The notes below the pieces were generated by a model that saw only the letters and a program-made list of their open reading frames with translations, did not search any database and was not told the origin of the DNA. DNA of 57,521 nt. It comes from Mycolicibacterium llatzerense. GTDB lineage: Bacteria > Actinomycetota > Actinomycetes > Mycobacteriales > Mycobacteriaceae. Location of the stretch: positions 1 to 57,521 of the forward strand of contig NZ_JXST01000040.1 of assembly GCF_000878195.1 (NCBI RefSeq), read 5' to 3'. Position numbers and translations under genes: made by a program. Below are positions 16,877-26,101 of this stretch, piece after piece. Position 1 is the first letter of the stretch, and the number at the start of each line of letters is the position of its first letter.

Positions 16877-17685
16877 CAGCGTGTGCCTTTCTGCGAGGTG
16901 GCGATGTTGAGAAACCGGCGGCGGATCAGAACCGACCAGGACGTGGGGCGAAGGCCAACGAAGCCACGTCCCCAGGTGCGGCTGGCCAGCCGCTGCGGAT
17001 GGGTGAAAACCCAGTGATAAACGGGCACATTCTCGCGGACATGCGGCTGTCCCCATGGTCGGCAGCAGCCGTGTGAGCGGTGTACATCGACCAACATCGC
17101 TGCGCCGAGCCAGCCCTGCTGGTCGACGTGCCAGGACGTGTCCAAGCCTGCTCGAGTCGCTGCCGCAACACCGGCGCTGTCGATGCGGGTGCCGCCGTAG
17201 ATCAGTACCGGGCCGCGGTAGTCGGTCGACCAGGTGCGGTTTTCAATCGTCTTGCCACCCAATGTCTCCGGAATGAGAAGCAGCGATGCCCACGGCCGCC
17301 GCAGCGTCAGTCCCATGGCGTGGCCTTCGGCGGCGAACGCGTCACGTGGCGGGTTGGCGACGTCCAGCAGCACGTTGCGGTGGCAGGTGCTATCACCGAG
17401 AGCGCAGGTGCAGGACAGGTCGTGGCCGCCTAGTTGGCGGGTCGCCGCGATTCGGTCCGGTTGACCGGCCAGCCAGACGGCGTAGGCGGTCAGTGCCGAC
17501 TGCCGCTGATCCTCGGTGCGAGCCTCGGCGGCGAACGGGTTGGCGAACTCAGTTTCAGCGCCCACCGATACCGCGCCGACGGCTGCGGGCTGGCCGGCCC
17601 GGTGCATGCGTGGCTGCGGTCCACGGTCGGTACGTGGCGAAGGCCAGTTGCCGGTCCGGTCGTGAGTGGTCAGTGCCATCGTCAT
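16876..17685 (-). CDS. DUF4326-like plus ASCH-like protein
   Basis: About 269 aa from the ATG at 17685, which has a GGAAAGAG ribosome-binding site. A GTG at 17793 that overlaps the VirB6-like gene's TGA would extend it to 305 aa, and either start is credible. The central part resembles DUF4326 (FAAEARTEDQRQSALTAYAVW, then a DLSCTCALGDSTCHRNVLLD metal-like Cys/His stretch). The second half resembles an ASCH domain (GLTLRRPWASLLL, KTIENRTW, GPVLIYGG), a fold linked to RNA or modified-nucleotide binding. Such proteins are frequent in actinophages and plasmids; role in transfer unknown. Confidence 0.65.
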   Translation of the reverse strand: MTMALTTHDRTGNWPSPRTDRGPQPRMHRAGQPAAVGAVSVGAETEFANPFAAEARTEDQRQSALTAYAVWLAGQPDRIAATRQLGGHDLSCTCALGDSTCHRNVLLDVANPPRDAFAAEGHAMGLTLRRPWASLLLIPETLGGKTIENRTWSTDYRGPVLIYGGTRIDSAGVAAATRAGLDTSWHVDQQGWLGAAMLVDVHRSHGCCRPWGQPHVRENVPVYHWVFTHPQRLASRTWGRGFVGLRPTSWSVLIRRRFLNIATSQKGTR

Positions 17686-17789
17686 GTCTCGCTCTTTCCG
17701 ATAGGACGCCGGTCCGGTGCGGCTGGCCGTCGCGCGCGTGGGTATCTGGTGGTCATCTGAAAATGGCTGTGTCCGTGACGAATGGTCGA

Positions 17790-19844
17790 TCACTGGCGCT
17801 CATCCGGTCGTGGGGTCTGGCGCCCGGGCGGCGCCGGCGGCGGCGTGTCCACGGCCGGCGCCTGGGGTTTGGCCGAGCTGCTGTTGTGGCCCAACCCGGT
17901 GGGCGGCTGGCCGACACGGTTCTGGGGGTGCGCCGCAGGCTGATTGCCTACCGCGCGACCAGGTGCCGCACCGTGCGATCCGCTGCCATGTCCGTGCCCG
18001 TTGCCGTGGTGGAGGCGATGAGCCACCGTGGCGGCGGCTTTTGCGGGGACCGCGACCTCCGGGGCAACAGCAGTCGCTCCGGCCCAAGCGGCGTCCTTGG
18101 CGGCGGCACGACCCGTCTGCGCGGCGGCCGACCGGGCTCGTGAACCGCTTGACGGTGGCGGTGCGACGCCGTCTCCGGTGGGAGGCTTGGGCGATCGCGG
18201 TGCCGTGGGGGGCGCGGTCGGGGTGTTGCCGCCCGGACGGTTCGGGCCGGCGCCACTGGCACTGCTGCTCGGGGTACCCCGCCCGGGTCCAGTGGTGGGT
18301 GGATGAGCTTTGCGCCCCGGTGCTTTCGGCCCGGTGCCGTCGGGATCGTTCTCGCCCTTTCGGGCTTCGGCTCGCGACTTGCGGAAGTCCCGCAACCGAT
18401 CGCCGGCGCCCTTGATCACCCGCCCGGCGTAGTCGACTTCGTTCACGGTGCGGGCAGCCCCGGTGACAGTGCGGTACGTGCCCTTCACGGCCCGGATCGG
18501 GCCCGGAATGCCACGGTCGCCGAACATCCGCAGGAGGGCAATCCGGAAGGCAAACGCTCCTGCAACAGCGATGAGCGTCATCACCAGCACCTTGGCCAGC
18601 GGGTCGGTCATGCCGATCGTGCCGGGTAGCGTGCCGCGGGTCACGCCAGCCATGATGAGTACCAATATTCCCAAACCGGCTGTGCCGGCGATCATTTCGG
18701 CGCCATGCAGCAGCATTCGTGCAGCTGCTTTCTTGGCTGCTTGCCGAGGCGGACCGGGGAAGGTTGCCATCGCCGCCGCGGGCACCAGGATCAGGACATT
18801 CCAGAAGGCTTTGAATCCGACACGGAATGCCTCCATGCCCATGTAGTCGACTGCGAGCAGGATGACGCAGATACCCAGATTGCAGCAGAAGAACAACCCG
18901 ACGGTGAGAAAGTCCAGGTGCAGGGCGTGTTCGTACGCCTGCGGCGCGCACGCCTTGATGTACGTCGCGGGGGCATCACCGATCCCGCTGAGCAGCCCTG
19001 CGTTGTATTTGGCGGCGCAGCCGGGGATGGTGTCGATCACCTGCCCAAAGGTCAGCAATTGCATGATGTCCCGCACGAGGACGTCCACCAGCCAGGAGCA
19101 CAGCGTGTCGAGTTGGGCGCTGGTGCCCCCGGCGGCGACTGGCCCATTGTTGACCACGCCCTGGGCGATCGAGTAACCAATGGACCGGCCCATCCCGAGC
19201 ACCCCGTTGTCGCTGACGAGGTCGCCAACGGGGTCGCGCAGCAACACCCAAAACAGGATGAGCGCGACAAAGCCGCTGAGGATGATACCGATGCCAGCCG
19301 CGTATCCCGTTGTGAGGCAGATAAATCCGCCGACGACGACGCAGACACCGACGCCGGCGGCCAGCAGGTGCGTCCTGGCGACGATCATTTTGAGGGTTTC
19401 CACGATCGGCTCGGCGATGGCAGCCAGCCATCCCAGCCACACCACGCCCAATGCGAACTTGACGATCCAGATGCCCACCGAGCAGATGAAAATCAGGAAC
19501 GCCGTCTCGGCGGCGAGTGCCTCGTTGAGCTGAGCGTAGGTGCCGGCGGTTGCCAAGGACGACATGATCGCCGGACCCCAGGTGTCCGGTGAGACGCCGA
19601 ACTGCGGGCCGTTAGACCCGATCATCTCCGTCAGCGGTACCACGGCCACGAAGTGCGCGCCGATCGGCACGCCATAGCTGTCATGCAGGCCGGTGAAATT
19701 CCATGCCGCCGAGAGGGTGTCGGCGGTCGCGTTCGGCGCGAAGTACACCGCGCTGATCGAGAACGCCCAGATCGCTTGGAACATGAACCACACTCGCCGG
19801 ACTCGCGGCCGCGTGTACATCCACGCTGCGATGGTCTCGCTCAT
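17790..19844 (-). CDS. VirB6/TrbL-like T4SS inner-membrane channel protein
   Basis: About 684 aa. At least eight hydrophobic segments occupy residues 20-450 (for example FLIFICSVGIWIVKFALGVV, LLAAGVGVCVVVGGFICL, GIIILSGFVALILFW-type stretches, VGLFFCCNLGICVILLAV and VLVMTLIAVAGAFAF), followed by a ~220-residue Pro/Gly/Ala-rich basic tail of low complexity. Size, topology and place directly downstream of VirB4 fit the polytopic VirB6 component of actinobacterial T4SSs. The start at 19844 overlaps the VirB4 stop (ATGA). The disordered tail is longer than in typical VirB6 and may lie in the cytoplasm or envelope. Confidence 0.8.
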   Translation of the reverse strand: MSETIAAWMYTRPRVRRVWFMFQAIWAFSISAVYFAPNATADTLSAAWNFTGLHDSYGVPIGAHFVAVVPLTEMIGSNGPQFGVSPDTWGPAIMSSLATAGTYAQLNEALAAETAFLIFICSVGIWIVKFALGVVWLGWLAAIAEPIVETLKMIVARTHLLAAGVGVCVVVGGFICLTTGYAAGIGIILSGFVALILFWVLLRDPVGDLVSDNGVLGMGRSIGYSIAQGVVNNGPVAAGGTSAQLDTLCSWLVDVLVRDIMQLLTFGQVIDTIPGCAAKYNAGLLSGIGDAPATYIKACAPQAYEHALHLDFLTVGLFFCCNLGICVILLAVDYMGMEAFRVGFKAFWNVLILVPAAAMATFPGPPRQAAKKAAARMLLHGAEMIAGTAGLGILVLIMAGVTRGTLPGTIGMTDPLAKVLVMTLIAVAGAFAFRIALLRMFGDRGIPGPIRAVKGTYRTVTGAARTVNEVDYAGRVIKGAGDRLRDFRKSRAEARKGENDPDGTGPKAPGRKAHPPTTGPGRGTPSSSASGAGPNRPGGNTPTAPPTAPRSPKPPTGDGVAPPPSSGSRARSAAAQTGRAAAKDAAWAGATAVAPEVAVPAKAAATVAHRLHHGNGHGHGSGSHGAAPGRAVGNQPAAHPQNRVGQPPTGLGHNSSSAKPQAPAVDTPPPAPPGRQTPRPDERQ

Positions 19845-22663
19845 GCCGCCCACCCCTCGTCAGCCATGTCGCGGGTGTCGAACGCGTCCACCAGCTCCCG
19901 CTGCACCGGGGCGAGCATGTCCACCAGCCCAACGCGGCCCAGGTCATCGAACAGGTACGCCAACCCGCGTCCCTCCTGGACGCGGGTATCGAGCACCTCC
20001 GGGTACTCATCCGGGTCAATACCCAAGCGCCGGAACGAGTCCCGTGCATAGTCGCGGTCGGTTGGCTTGAACGGGGTGATGACCCGCATGGGGAGGTTCT
20101 GGATGCCGATACCCTCGAAATGCTCGACATACTGCGAGATTGCCAGCAGCCCGTACTTCTCTTTGCGGCCCTGTAGCCCCATTCGCTCTGCATCTTTGCG
20201 TCCCACCGGGGACGCGAAATACTCGCGCGCCTCCTCGGCGACAAGGAACCCGAAGGCATCCGGGCGACGGGTGCGAGGATCGGTGTAGGTCAAACGGGTC
20301 AGCGAGGCGATCATGCCGTACACCGCCAAACCTGCCCTAGCGCGGGGCGTTTGGCGCCGATAGAGGTGCACTTCCTCGGTCTCGGACGTCGATGGCAGCT
20401 GCAGGCCCCCAAGCGTCCAGATCACCGCGTCCTTTTCCGACAGGGGAGGTGCGGGCAGCGACTCGTCGAACATGGCCCGGCAGTAGTCTTTTTCAGAGAA
20501 ATAGATCAGGCTGTCGGCCAGTTCCTCATACTCGGCGTATTCCTTGCGGTCCAGGTTCTTGAACCAGCGGACCAGACCGCCAAGAGAATGTGCGACACCG
20601 TCGTCGGGGCGCAACAGCCGCGCGAACTGGCGTGCCGGTACGGACACCGCATCCATGCCCATCATCGGCAACAAGTGATCGAGGGTGTGCTCCACCGCGT
20701 CCTTGCCCGGGAAAATCTTGAGTCCGTCCAGCGACCACTGCCCGGCGACTGGGTCGATCAGAACCACGCGGTCGCCATGGTGCCTCAGCGCCGGCACCCA
20801 CTCGCGCATCGTGCCCGGCTCCATGATCGAGGCTTGGTGGCCGCGCTTGATGAGGCTGTCCACCACGCGCTTGCAGGACTGCGACTTTCCGCCGCCGGGC
20901 GCGCCGAACCACAGCATGCCCGGTGCTCCGCGCCGGTCCTTCATCCCCTCGAAGTCGAGCAGCACCATCTTGTTACGGCGGGTGGCCAGATTGCGGGCGA
21001 ACGGAATACCGGTGTCGTGACCCAGGACCGAAGACACCAGCGGCGCGTAGCGTGCCCACTGCCGGGTGGTGGTCGGCTGGGAGAACTGACTGTGCGGGGC
21101 ACGCCCTTCGCTGCCGGGATGTCCAATCTCCCACAGCGATGACTGCGCGCCGCCACGTGCGGCCAGAACCGTGTCCAGTTCCTCGGCGAAATGCGTCTTG
21201 AGCTGCTGCACAGCATCCGCTCGTGCCGCTTCGGTCGCCGCCCCGATCGCCAGGACGGTTGTCGAATGCGTCGCCCGTTCCAGCGAGCTCGAGTTCAGTT
21301 CCCGCTCGTAGTCTTCGCCCGCGGCGTAGCGGTCTGCCAGGTCCGCGTCACGCGCACCTGAAGTCTGAAACGACTGGTCGTTGAGGTTGCGCTGTGCACG
21401 TTCGACCCGATTGAGCTCCTTTTCCCGGGCCGTAGTACTCACGTGCTGGTACCAGTCACAATCGACGTCCGCGCCGAAGTGCACGTCATAGGCGGACTGG
21501 AGGATTTCCGCGCCCGGAAAACGCAGTCCGCCGCGAGGCAGTTCGGCCACCGGCAGCAGAGTCTGGTAGCTCGCACCGGCGGGACCACGAAGCACGACAA
21601 CAGGTTTGTGCGACGGCCACTTCCGCCGCCACCACGAACGGTGCGCTTTGCGGGCTTCCTGGTCGCCCTCGTCGAACTCGACAGGCAGCATCCACTCGAA
21701 ATCGGAGGAGGTCAACTGACGGGGACCACCAGCGGCATGCGGAAAAGGCCGGGACACCGCTCCCCTGGTCCAATGCCGCTCATACAGCCACTGGATTTGC
21801 TGCGGAGATGCCGGCCGCGCCTGGAACTGCGCAGGAATCTTGCTGAGCAGTTCGTCAACGATCTCGCGGAACCCTTCGAGGGTGTCGGGGGCGTCGTGGT
21901 CGCGACCGATGACTGTGCTCGCGAATTTCGCTACGGCGCCCGCGCCGCTGCGGCCGGTCATTCCAGCATCGACCGGTATCCGGACGCCGAAAACATCTTC
22001 GTAGAACGGGTTTTCGCGTACGAATGGTTCCCACTGGCGGACCTCACGCACCCAGCGCGACTGGTGCTCGCGGCCTTTGAGCATGCGTTGCAGCAGCAGC
22101 GTCGGGTCAACCCGTGCGGACATGCCCCAAAACACCATGCCCGACGGCAACTGACGGACCAAGGGACGATGGGCATTGGCAAGCACGCGGCGCTGCTCGA
22201 ACGGCTCCATGCCACTGGCCTGACCGGAGAGGATAAAGTCCGCGTAGACACCACCTTTGGTGAAGACGAGGTTGTCGATCACCGCTTTCGGCGGCGACTT
22301 CCACGGATCGCGCTTACCGGCCGCGGCGGCCCGGCTCTGTGTGCCGATGAAACTGTTGAGCAGCCACAACATCCGGTACTCCGGTGAGGGTCGGCTGATC
22401 GGGATTTGCCGGGCCAGGTACACCAGGAATGCTGTGAGGATCACACCGTAGATGAAGATGGACCTGGCGTGCCCGGAGTCGAACCAGTGGTAGGTGGCCC
22501 AGCAGGTGCCACCACCGAATACGACCACGGCGGCGCCGTCGTATCTGCCCCACGGCCCCAAGAGAAGTCGGGTGTGCTCGTCCAGATAGCCGAGACGGAT
22601 CGGGAAGTCCATCACACCGCCGAAGGAACGGGCGGTGCTATTTTCGTCGTAGTTGTCGCTCAC
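19841..22663 (-). CDS. VirB4-type T4SS ATPase with PrgI-like N-terminus
   Basis: 940 aa. The N-terminal ~110 residues resemble a PrgI/TcpE-like module with two membrane segments (GAAVVVFGGGTCWATYHW and SIFIYGVILTAFLVYLA). The rest is the conjugation ATPase: Walker A GAPGGGKS at about 587-594 and FLVAEEAREYF as Walker B in the C-terminal third. VirB4 is the essential energiser of conjugative T4SS assembly and transport at the inner membrane. The gene sits between a small two-TM protein and VirB6, the order usual in actinobacterial transfer loci. N-terminal fusion of the PrgI-like part is typical of this lineage. Confidence 0.92.
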   Translation of the reverse strand: MSDNYDENSTARSFGGVMDFPIRLGYLDEHTRLLLGPWGRYDGAAVVVFGGGTCWATYHWFDSGHARSIFIYGVILTAFLVYLARQIPISRPSPEYRMLWLLNSFIGTQSRAAAAGKRDPWKSPPKAVIDNLVFTKGGVYADFILSGQASGMEPFEQRRVLANAHRPLVRQLPSGMVFWGMSARVDPTLLLQRMLKGREHQSRWVREVRQWEPFVRENPFYEDVFGVRIPVDAGMTGRSGAGAVAKFASTVIGRDHDAPDTLEGFREIVDELLSKIPAQFQARPASPQQIQWLYERHWTRGAVSRPFPHAAGGPRQLTSSDFEWMLPVEFDEGDQEARKAHRSWWRRKWPSHKPVVVLRGPAGASYQTLLPVAELPRGGLRFPGAEILQSAYDVHFGADVDCDWYQHVSTTAREKELNRVERAQRNLNDQSFQTSGARDADLADRYAAGEDYERELNSSSLERATHSTTVLAIGAATEAARADAVQQLKTHFAEELDTVLAARGGAQSSLWEIGHPGSEGRAPHSQFSQPTTTRQWARYAPLVSSVLGHDTGIPFARNLATRRNKMVLLDFEGMKDRRGAPGMLWFGAPGGGKSQSCKRVVDSLIKRGHQASIMEPGTMREWVPALRHHGDRVVLIDPVAGQWSLDGLKIFPGKDAVEHTLDHLLPMMGMDAVSVPARQFARLLRPDDGVAHSLGGLVRWFKNLDRKEYAEYEELADSLIYFSEKDYCRAMFDESLPAPPLSEKDAVIWTLGGLQLPSTSETEEVHLYRRQTPRARAGLAVYGMIASLTRLTYTDPRTRRPDAFGFLVAEEAREYFASPVGRKDAERMGLQGRKEKYGLLAISQYVEHFEGIGIQNLPMRVITPFKPTDRDYARDSFRRLGIDPDEYPEVLDTRVQEGRGLAYLFDDLGRVGLVDMLAPVQRELVDAFDTRDMADEGWAA

Positions 22664-22690
22664 GTGCGCATTCCCCCTCAGGATTAGGCG

Positions 22691-22969
22691 CTACTGCCCG
22701 TACTGGCCGCGTGTGATGCCGCCGGTGTGGTTGTCGAGAGTCTGCTGTGCGGAGTTGACCAGACCAGCGGCTCCCAGCGTGATCGCCGCCAAGGCGATGG
22801 CGCCGATCAGCTTGCCGGCGGCAGCCCCAAATCCTTTGTGGTAAGCGAAGATTGCGGTCAGTACGCCCACGATGAGCAGGCCGATCGCGCCGGGGACGCG
22901 AAAGTCGTTCCAGAATGTGACGGTGCCGGTGAGGAGGTCTCCTGCGGCCAGTGTGGTGGTGACGATCAT
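22691..22969 (-). CDS. small two-TM protein, pilin-size T4SS component
   Basis: 92 aa with two or three hydrophobic segments (GAIGLLIVGVLTAIFAYHKG and LIGAIALAAITLGAAGLV) and a short polar tail. Size and topology are like VirB2/TrbC or TcpD-type small membrane proteins encoded just ahead of virB4. There is no clear leader peptide cleavage site, so pilin identity is unproven. The ATG at 22969 is preceded by an AAGGAG-type site. Confidence 0.65.
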   Translation of the reverse strand: MIVTTTLAAGDLLTGTVTFWNDFRVPGAIGLLIVGVLTAIFAYHKGFGAAAGKLIGAIALAAITLGAAGLVNSAQQTLDNHTGGITRGQYGQ

Positions 22970-23012
22970 GGTCGTTGTGCTCCTTTAGTGGTGAAACCCG
23001 AACTGTCGGTGG

Positions 23013-23981
23013 TCAGTTCGAGGATTGTTGGGCGCTCGTGACCGGTACGGGCACGATGTCGTCATTGAGGGACATCAGCGGTGAACGGTTGATCCCAGCA
23101 ACCGCCCAGTGCCCACCCACGCCGCGCAGGGTCAGCGGGTAGCTCATAGACACGTTCGCGTATTGCGAGGACAGCGCGGTGACCGCCGCGAGCACTTGCA
23201 CGGTCTGCCCCTCGGCGGGCTGGGCGGGCACGGCCGAGGCCGCGGTGACCGCGGTGACCACCGACATCGGGTTCCCTTTGTCGTCTTTGAGGGCCACGTA
23301 CGGCGCGCCCAGGCTGGTCAACAACGAGTCCGAGGTGACGAACTGCTCGACACCTGTGGAGGCTGTCAGGTATGCCGTGAGGAATCCCGAGACGACCTTG
23401 TAGGCGGGATCGGTCGCCGCCAGCGTCGTCGGGTAGGCCTGGGCCAGGTCCGCGCCCGGACCGGGCCCCTCAACGCGGTAAGGCAGTCCTGCAGCGCGAG
23501 GACCGAACTTGGTCCACAGCACCGCGACCCGGTACATCGCGCGACTCGGCGCCGCCGCGTCGTAGGGCCGCTGGTTGATGCCGACGACAACCGAGTACAC
23601 CTCGGCAGCATCGTCTTTGGCAGCGGTGCCTTCGGCCGTTACAGCCACCACCGTCGGGGAACCGATCACCAGAGCCGGGGTCGTCGGCAGATTCAGATGC
23701 GACGGGTCGACCGACACGAACTGGCCGAGCGCTTTCCCTGTGGAGCTGGTGGCGGTCAGCCAGGTGGTGACGTAGTCCTCGGCGAACGAACTGACCACCG
23801 CAGACTTGTTCACAATGCTGCGCGCCGGCGTGACGACATCGGTCGGACGGCCGAAAGCAAAGTCCCACAGCGCGTGCAGGCCGCTGATCGCGGCCAGCAC
23901 AATAATGGCGATCGTGCCGTAGCGGCGCAGCGCTGACGACGATGCGCCCACCCGCCCCTGCCAGGTCTTGTTGAGCTTCAT
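23013..23981 (-). CDS. TcpC-family conjugal transfer protein (VirB8-like)
   Basis: 322 aa: a short basic cytoplasmic N-terminus, one membrane helix (about residues 22-44, TIAIIVLAAISGLHALWDFA) and two exterior NTF2-like repeats, as in TcpC of Gram-positive conjugation systems. The tail carries YPLTLRGVGGHWAVAGI, a typical TcpC end-strand pattern. TcpC is the VirB8-equivalent periplasm-side scaffold. The ATG at 23981 overlaps the upstream gene's stop, so it is coupled to the preceding gene. Confidence 0.85.
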   Translation of the reverse strand: MKLNKTWQGRVGASSSALRRYGTIAIIVLAAISGLHALWDFAFGRPTDVVTPARSIVNKSAVVSSFAEDYVTTWLTATSSTGKALGQFVSVDPSHLNLPTTPALVIGSPTVVAVTAEGTAAKDDAAEVYSVVVGINQRPYDAAAPSRAMYRVAVLWTKFGPRAAGLPYRVEGPGPGADLAQAYPTTLAATDPAYKVVSGFLTAYLTASTGVEQFVTSDSLLTSLGAPYVALKDDKGNPMSVVTAVTAASAVPAQPAEGQTVQVLAAVTALSSQYANVSMSYPLTLRGVGGHWAVAGINRSPLMSLNDDIVPVPVTSAQQSSN

Positions 23982-24649
23982 GCCCGCGCTCCCGCCATGC
24001 TGCCGACCGCCTCACGCATGACCAGCGCAACGCTGCCGCGCTGAGCTGCGGGCGCGGCGGCCCAACGGTCGATGCTTGGTTGCAGCTTTTCGTCGATATC
24101 GGTGACCGCCTGCGCGGCCGCGTGCCACCCGGAGGCTCCCTCGGTGTTCAAGCGTTCGACCATCTCGCGCACCCACGGCATTCCTTCACCGTTGCCGCGC
24201 GTGGACGCCGCGTAGACGAGTGCGGTTAGCGGTGCCACTGCCACAACGCGCCAGGTGACGTCGGCAGGTCCGTGCCCGCTGAGCGTGAGGATGTCTTCGG
24301 CGTAATCAGTTGCGCGGCTCAGTGATTCGAATCGCAGTTCGCGGCTCGCTGCGCGCATCCGGTGCTGCATGGCGGCCGCCTTGACATGCCACATGCCCAG
24401 CAGCGCAGCCACCGTCCACAGTGCGACCCAGGGCAACGTCCCCAAGGTTGCGGGTGTCATGTTCGCGGGAAACATCAGCTCCGGTCCGGCGCCGGCGACG
24501 ACCATCGCTCCGAAGATGGCGGAGCACAACGTCAGCGCGCGGCCGGTGGTTTGCAGCGCTCGTTGGTCGTGCATCCATCCCGGGATATTCCGATCAAGTC
24601 GAATGAGGTGCGGGAGCTCAGCGTCGATGCCGTGTTCATCCATCATCAA
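23978..24649 (-). CDS. two-TM T4SS-operon protein, 223 aa
   Basis: Two membrane helices near the N-terminus (LCSAIFGAMVVAGAGPEL and LPWVALWTVAALLGMWHV, about residues 40-90) and a helical cytoplasmic C-terminal domain. No family recognised. It overlaps both neighbours by ATGA-type junctions, so it is part of the translationally coupled T4SS core and probably an inner-membrane assembly component. Confidence 0.65.
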   Translation of the reverse strand: MMMDEHGIDAELPHLIRLDRNIPGWMHDQRALQTTGRALTLCSAIFGAMVVAGAGPELMFPANMTPATLGTLPWVALWTVAALLGMWHVKAAAMQHRMRAASRELRFESLSRATDYAEDILTLSGHGPADVTWRVVAVAPLTALVYAASTRGNGEGMPWVREMVERLNTEGASGWHAAAQAVTDIDEKLQPSIDRWAAAPAAQRGSVALVMREAVGSMAGARA

Positions 24650-25641
24650 ACCGCCTCGTGTCCAAGGATTTTCAGGGTGCTGATGGCGAACGTGGCATCA
24701 ACAGGGTCACTGCCGTCACTGCCCTGGCCGCCCAGCGGGGACACGTTCGGCGGCGGGATCGGCGCCCCTGCGGTGTTTGAGTCGCCAAACACGCTGGCTA
24801 GGCCGCCACCGGGACGCGGTGCTGTTGTGGGCGCAGCGGCCGGGTCCGCCGGCGGCCGCTCGGTCCAGCGGATCAGCATCTTGATCCGCGACACCAACAC
24901 GGGCTTGAGCGGCTGAATCGCTTCGCCGTGCACATCCTTGGTGTCCTGCGTGATCGGCGTGATCGATGGGTTGTCCGGAAAGCTGTACTGCACCAGGCGT
25001 ACGACCCGGTGCTGCGACCACTGCGTGACGCCGCTGGCGTCCTGCCCGACCCAGCCGCACGTGCAGGAAATTGCAGTCACCATGTACGTGCGGCCCAGAT
25101 CAAGCATGATCACCTGGCCGTCGCCGCCGCCCCGGACGCAGACGAACGCATTGTGCGGATCGGTGCCGCTCATGGTCTGTGCGGGCGTAGAGCCTTCCGC
25201 GCACGATCCGTTCGCATCGGCGGTGTACGGCAGTGAGCGGTCCCTACCGGGGCTGTCGGTAGGGACCGCAGGGCTTGGCGGTGGTTTCGCGACCGCTACC
25301 GCCTGCGGCTCGCTGAGCGACCCGCCACTGTTCGGCGCGGGCTTGCCGTCATGGGAATACATGATCACCGAGCCCGCCAGGGCAGCGACGACACCGGCGG
25401 CGACCAGCCCGCCGAAGCCCCACAGCAGCTTGTGATCAAACCGCTCTTTGGGCGGTCCGTCCTGCCCGGCGTCGAGGTCCACCGGCCCCGTCGGCGCGTC
25501 GTCATCGTCGTCAGCCATCAGGGCGGCGACATCGACATCGCCGAGGTCTTCGGCGTCGTAGTCATTGTCTGGGGTGCTCTGCCCGTACTGCTGCAGACCG
25601 CGTCCCCAGTCCTCGTCGGAGAGTGCGTCGGAGGTGGTCAT
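24646..25641 (-). CDS. single-pass protein with exterior beta-sandwich-like domain
   Basis: 331 aa from the ATG at 25641, fixed by an ATGA overlap with the lipoprotein gene. The cytoplasmic N-terminus (1-70) is very acidic (runs of Asp); one membrane helix follows (about 74-93, LLWGFGGLVAAGVVAALAGS), then a Pro-rich stalk. The exterior part looks like a discoidin/F5-8C-type galactose-binding-like sandwich: CVRGGGDGQVIMLDLG, YMVTAISCTCGW and VSRIKMLIRWTERPP, ending in another Pro-rich tail. It could be a cell-wall-side T4SS subunit or adhesin-like factor. Domain identity is by eye only. Confidence 0.6.
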   Translation of the reverse strand: MTTSDALSDEDWGRGLQQYGQSTPDNDYDAEDLGDVDVAALMADDDDDAPTGPVDLDAGQDGPPKERFDHKLLWGFGGLVAAGVVAALAGSVIMYSHDGKPAPNSGGSLSEPQAVAVAKPPPSPAVPTDSPGRDRSLPYTADANGSCAEGSTPAQTMSGTDPHNAFVCVRGGGDGQVIMLDLGRTYMVTAISCTCGWVGQDASGVTQWSQHRVVRLVQYSFPDNPSITPITQDTKDVHGEAIQPLKPVLVSRIKMLIRWTERPPADPAAAPTTAPRPGGGLASVFGDSNTAGAPIPPPNVSPLGGQGSDGSDPVDATFAISTLKILGHEAV

Positions 25642-25991
25642 GAGGCCGCCCGGTGGCTGATCACGCGCATCGTTGATGCGCTGGGCTGCCGGCGCTGCAC
25701 CAGGACAGGCGCCATGTCGACCACCACGGCCGACGGCGCGGCAACCGGTGCCGGACCCACCCACATCGACGGCCACGCCGCCACCGCACTCGGTACCTGG
25801 TGAACACCGCCGGTGGACAACGAGGTGTTCCGTGACTGCATGTTTTCGCGTCCCGGCCAAGTCGGATTCGAGTCGACCATCGCCTGCGTGACCGGTGGCT
25901 TCGGCCGCCCACCACCACTGCATGCCAGCACCAGAAAAATAACGAATACCAGCGCAAACAGTATTAGTGCACTGACTGTTGGCACTCCCAC
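25638..25991 (-). CDS. predicted lipoprotein, first gene of the T4SS operon
   Basis: From the GTG at 25991, which has GGAG 5 bp upstream, the protein starts with a hydrophobic signal (SALILFALVFVIFLVLACSG) ending in a lipobox-like VLAC at about residue 25. Extending to 26099 would add 36 residues with no ribosome-binding site and would bury the signal, so the short form is preferred. The mature ~90 residues are unrecognised. It opens the 15-kb leftward operon and may be an outer-face T4SS component. Confidence 0.6.
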   Translation of the reverse strand: MGVPTVSALILFALVFVIFLVLACSGGGRPKPPVTQAMVDSNPTWPGRENMQSRNTSLSTGGVHQVPSAVAAWPSMWVGPAPVAAPSAVVVDMAPVLVQRRQPSASTMRVISHRAAS

Positions 25992-26021
25992 GAAAGCTCC
26001 CCTCGATTGCCTGGCGACAAC

Positions 26022-26037
26022 AGTCGCTCCAGCGACT
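26022..26037. promoter_or_regulatory. inverted repeat in the divergent promoter region
   Basis: AGTCGCT (26022-26028) and AGCGACT (26031-26037) form a perfect 7-bp inverted repeat with a 2-bp centre. It lies midway between the T4SS operon start (25991, leftward) and the rightward gene at 26102, a natural operator position for control of both. Confidence 0.5.
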
Positions 26038-26091
26038 ACCCTCACCTCTATGCCTGTCGAGTCTGACAGATCAAAGCAACAACGACAATAG

Positions 26092-26100
26092 GTAAACACA
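26092..26100 (+). promoter_or_regulatory. GTAAACACA half-site at the start of the rightward gene
   Basis: GTAAACACA ends one base before the ATG at 26102 and is identical to the left arm of the repeat at 47594-47602. No Shine-Dalgarno sequence is evident here. It may be a single copy of the plasmid's shared box, or coincidence. Confidence 0.35.
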
Positions 26101-26101
26101 C

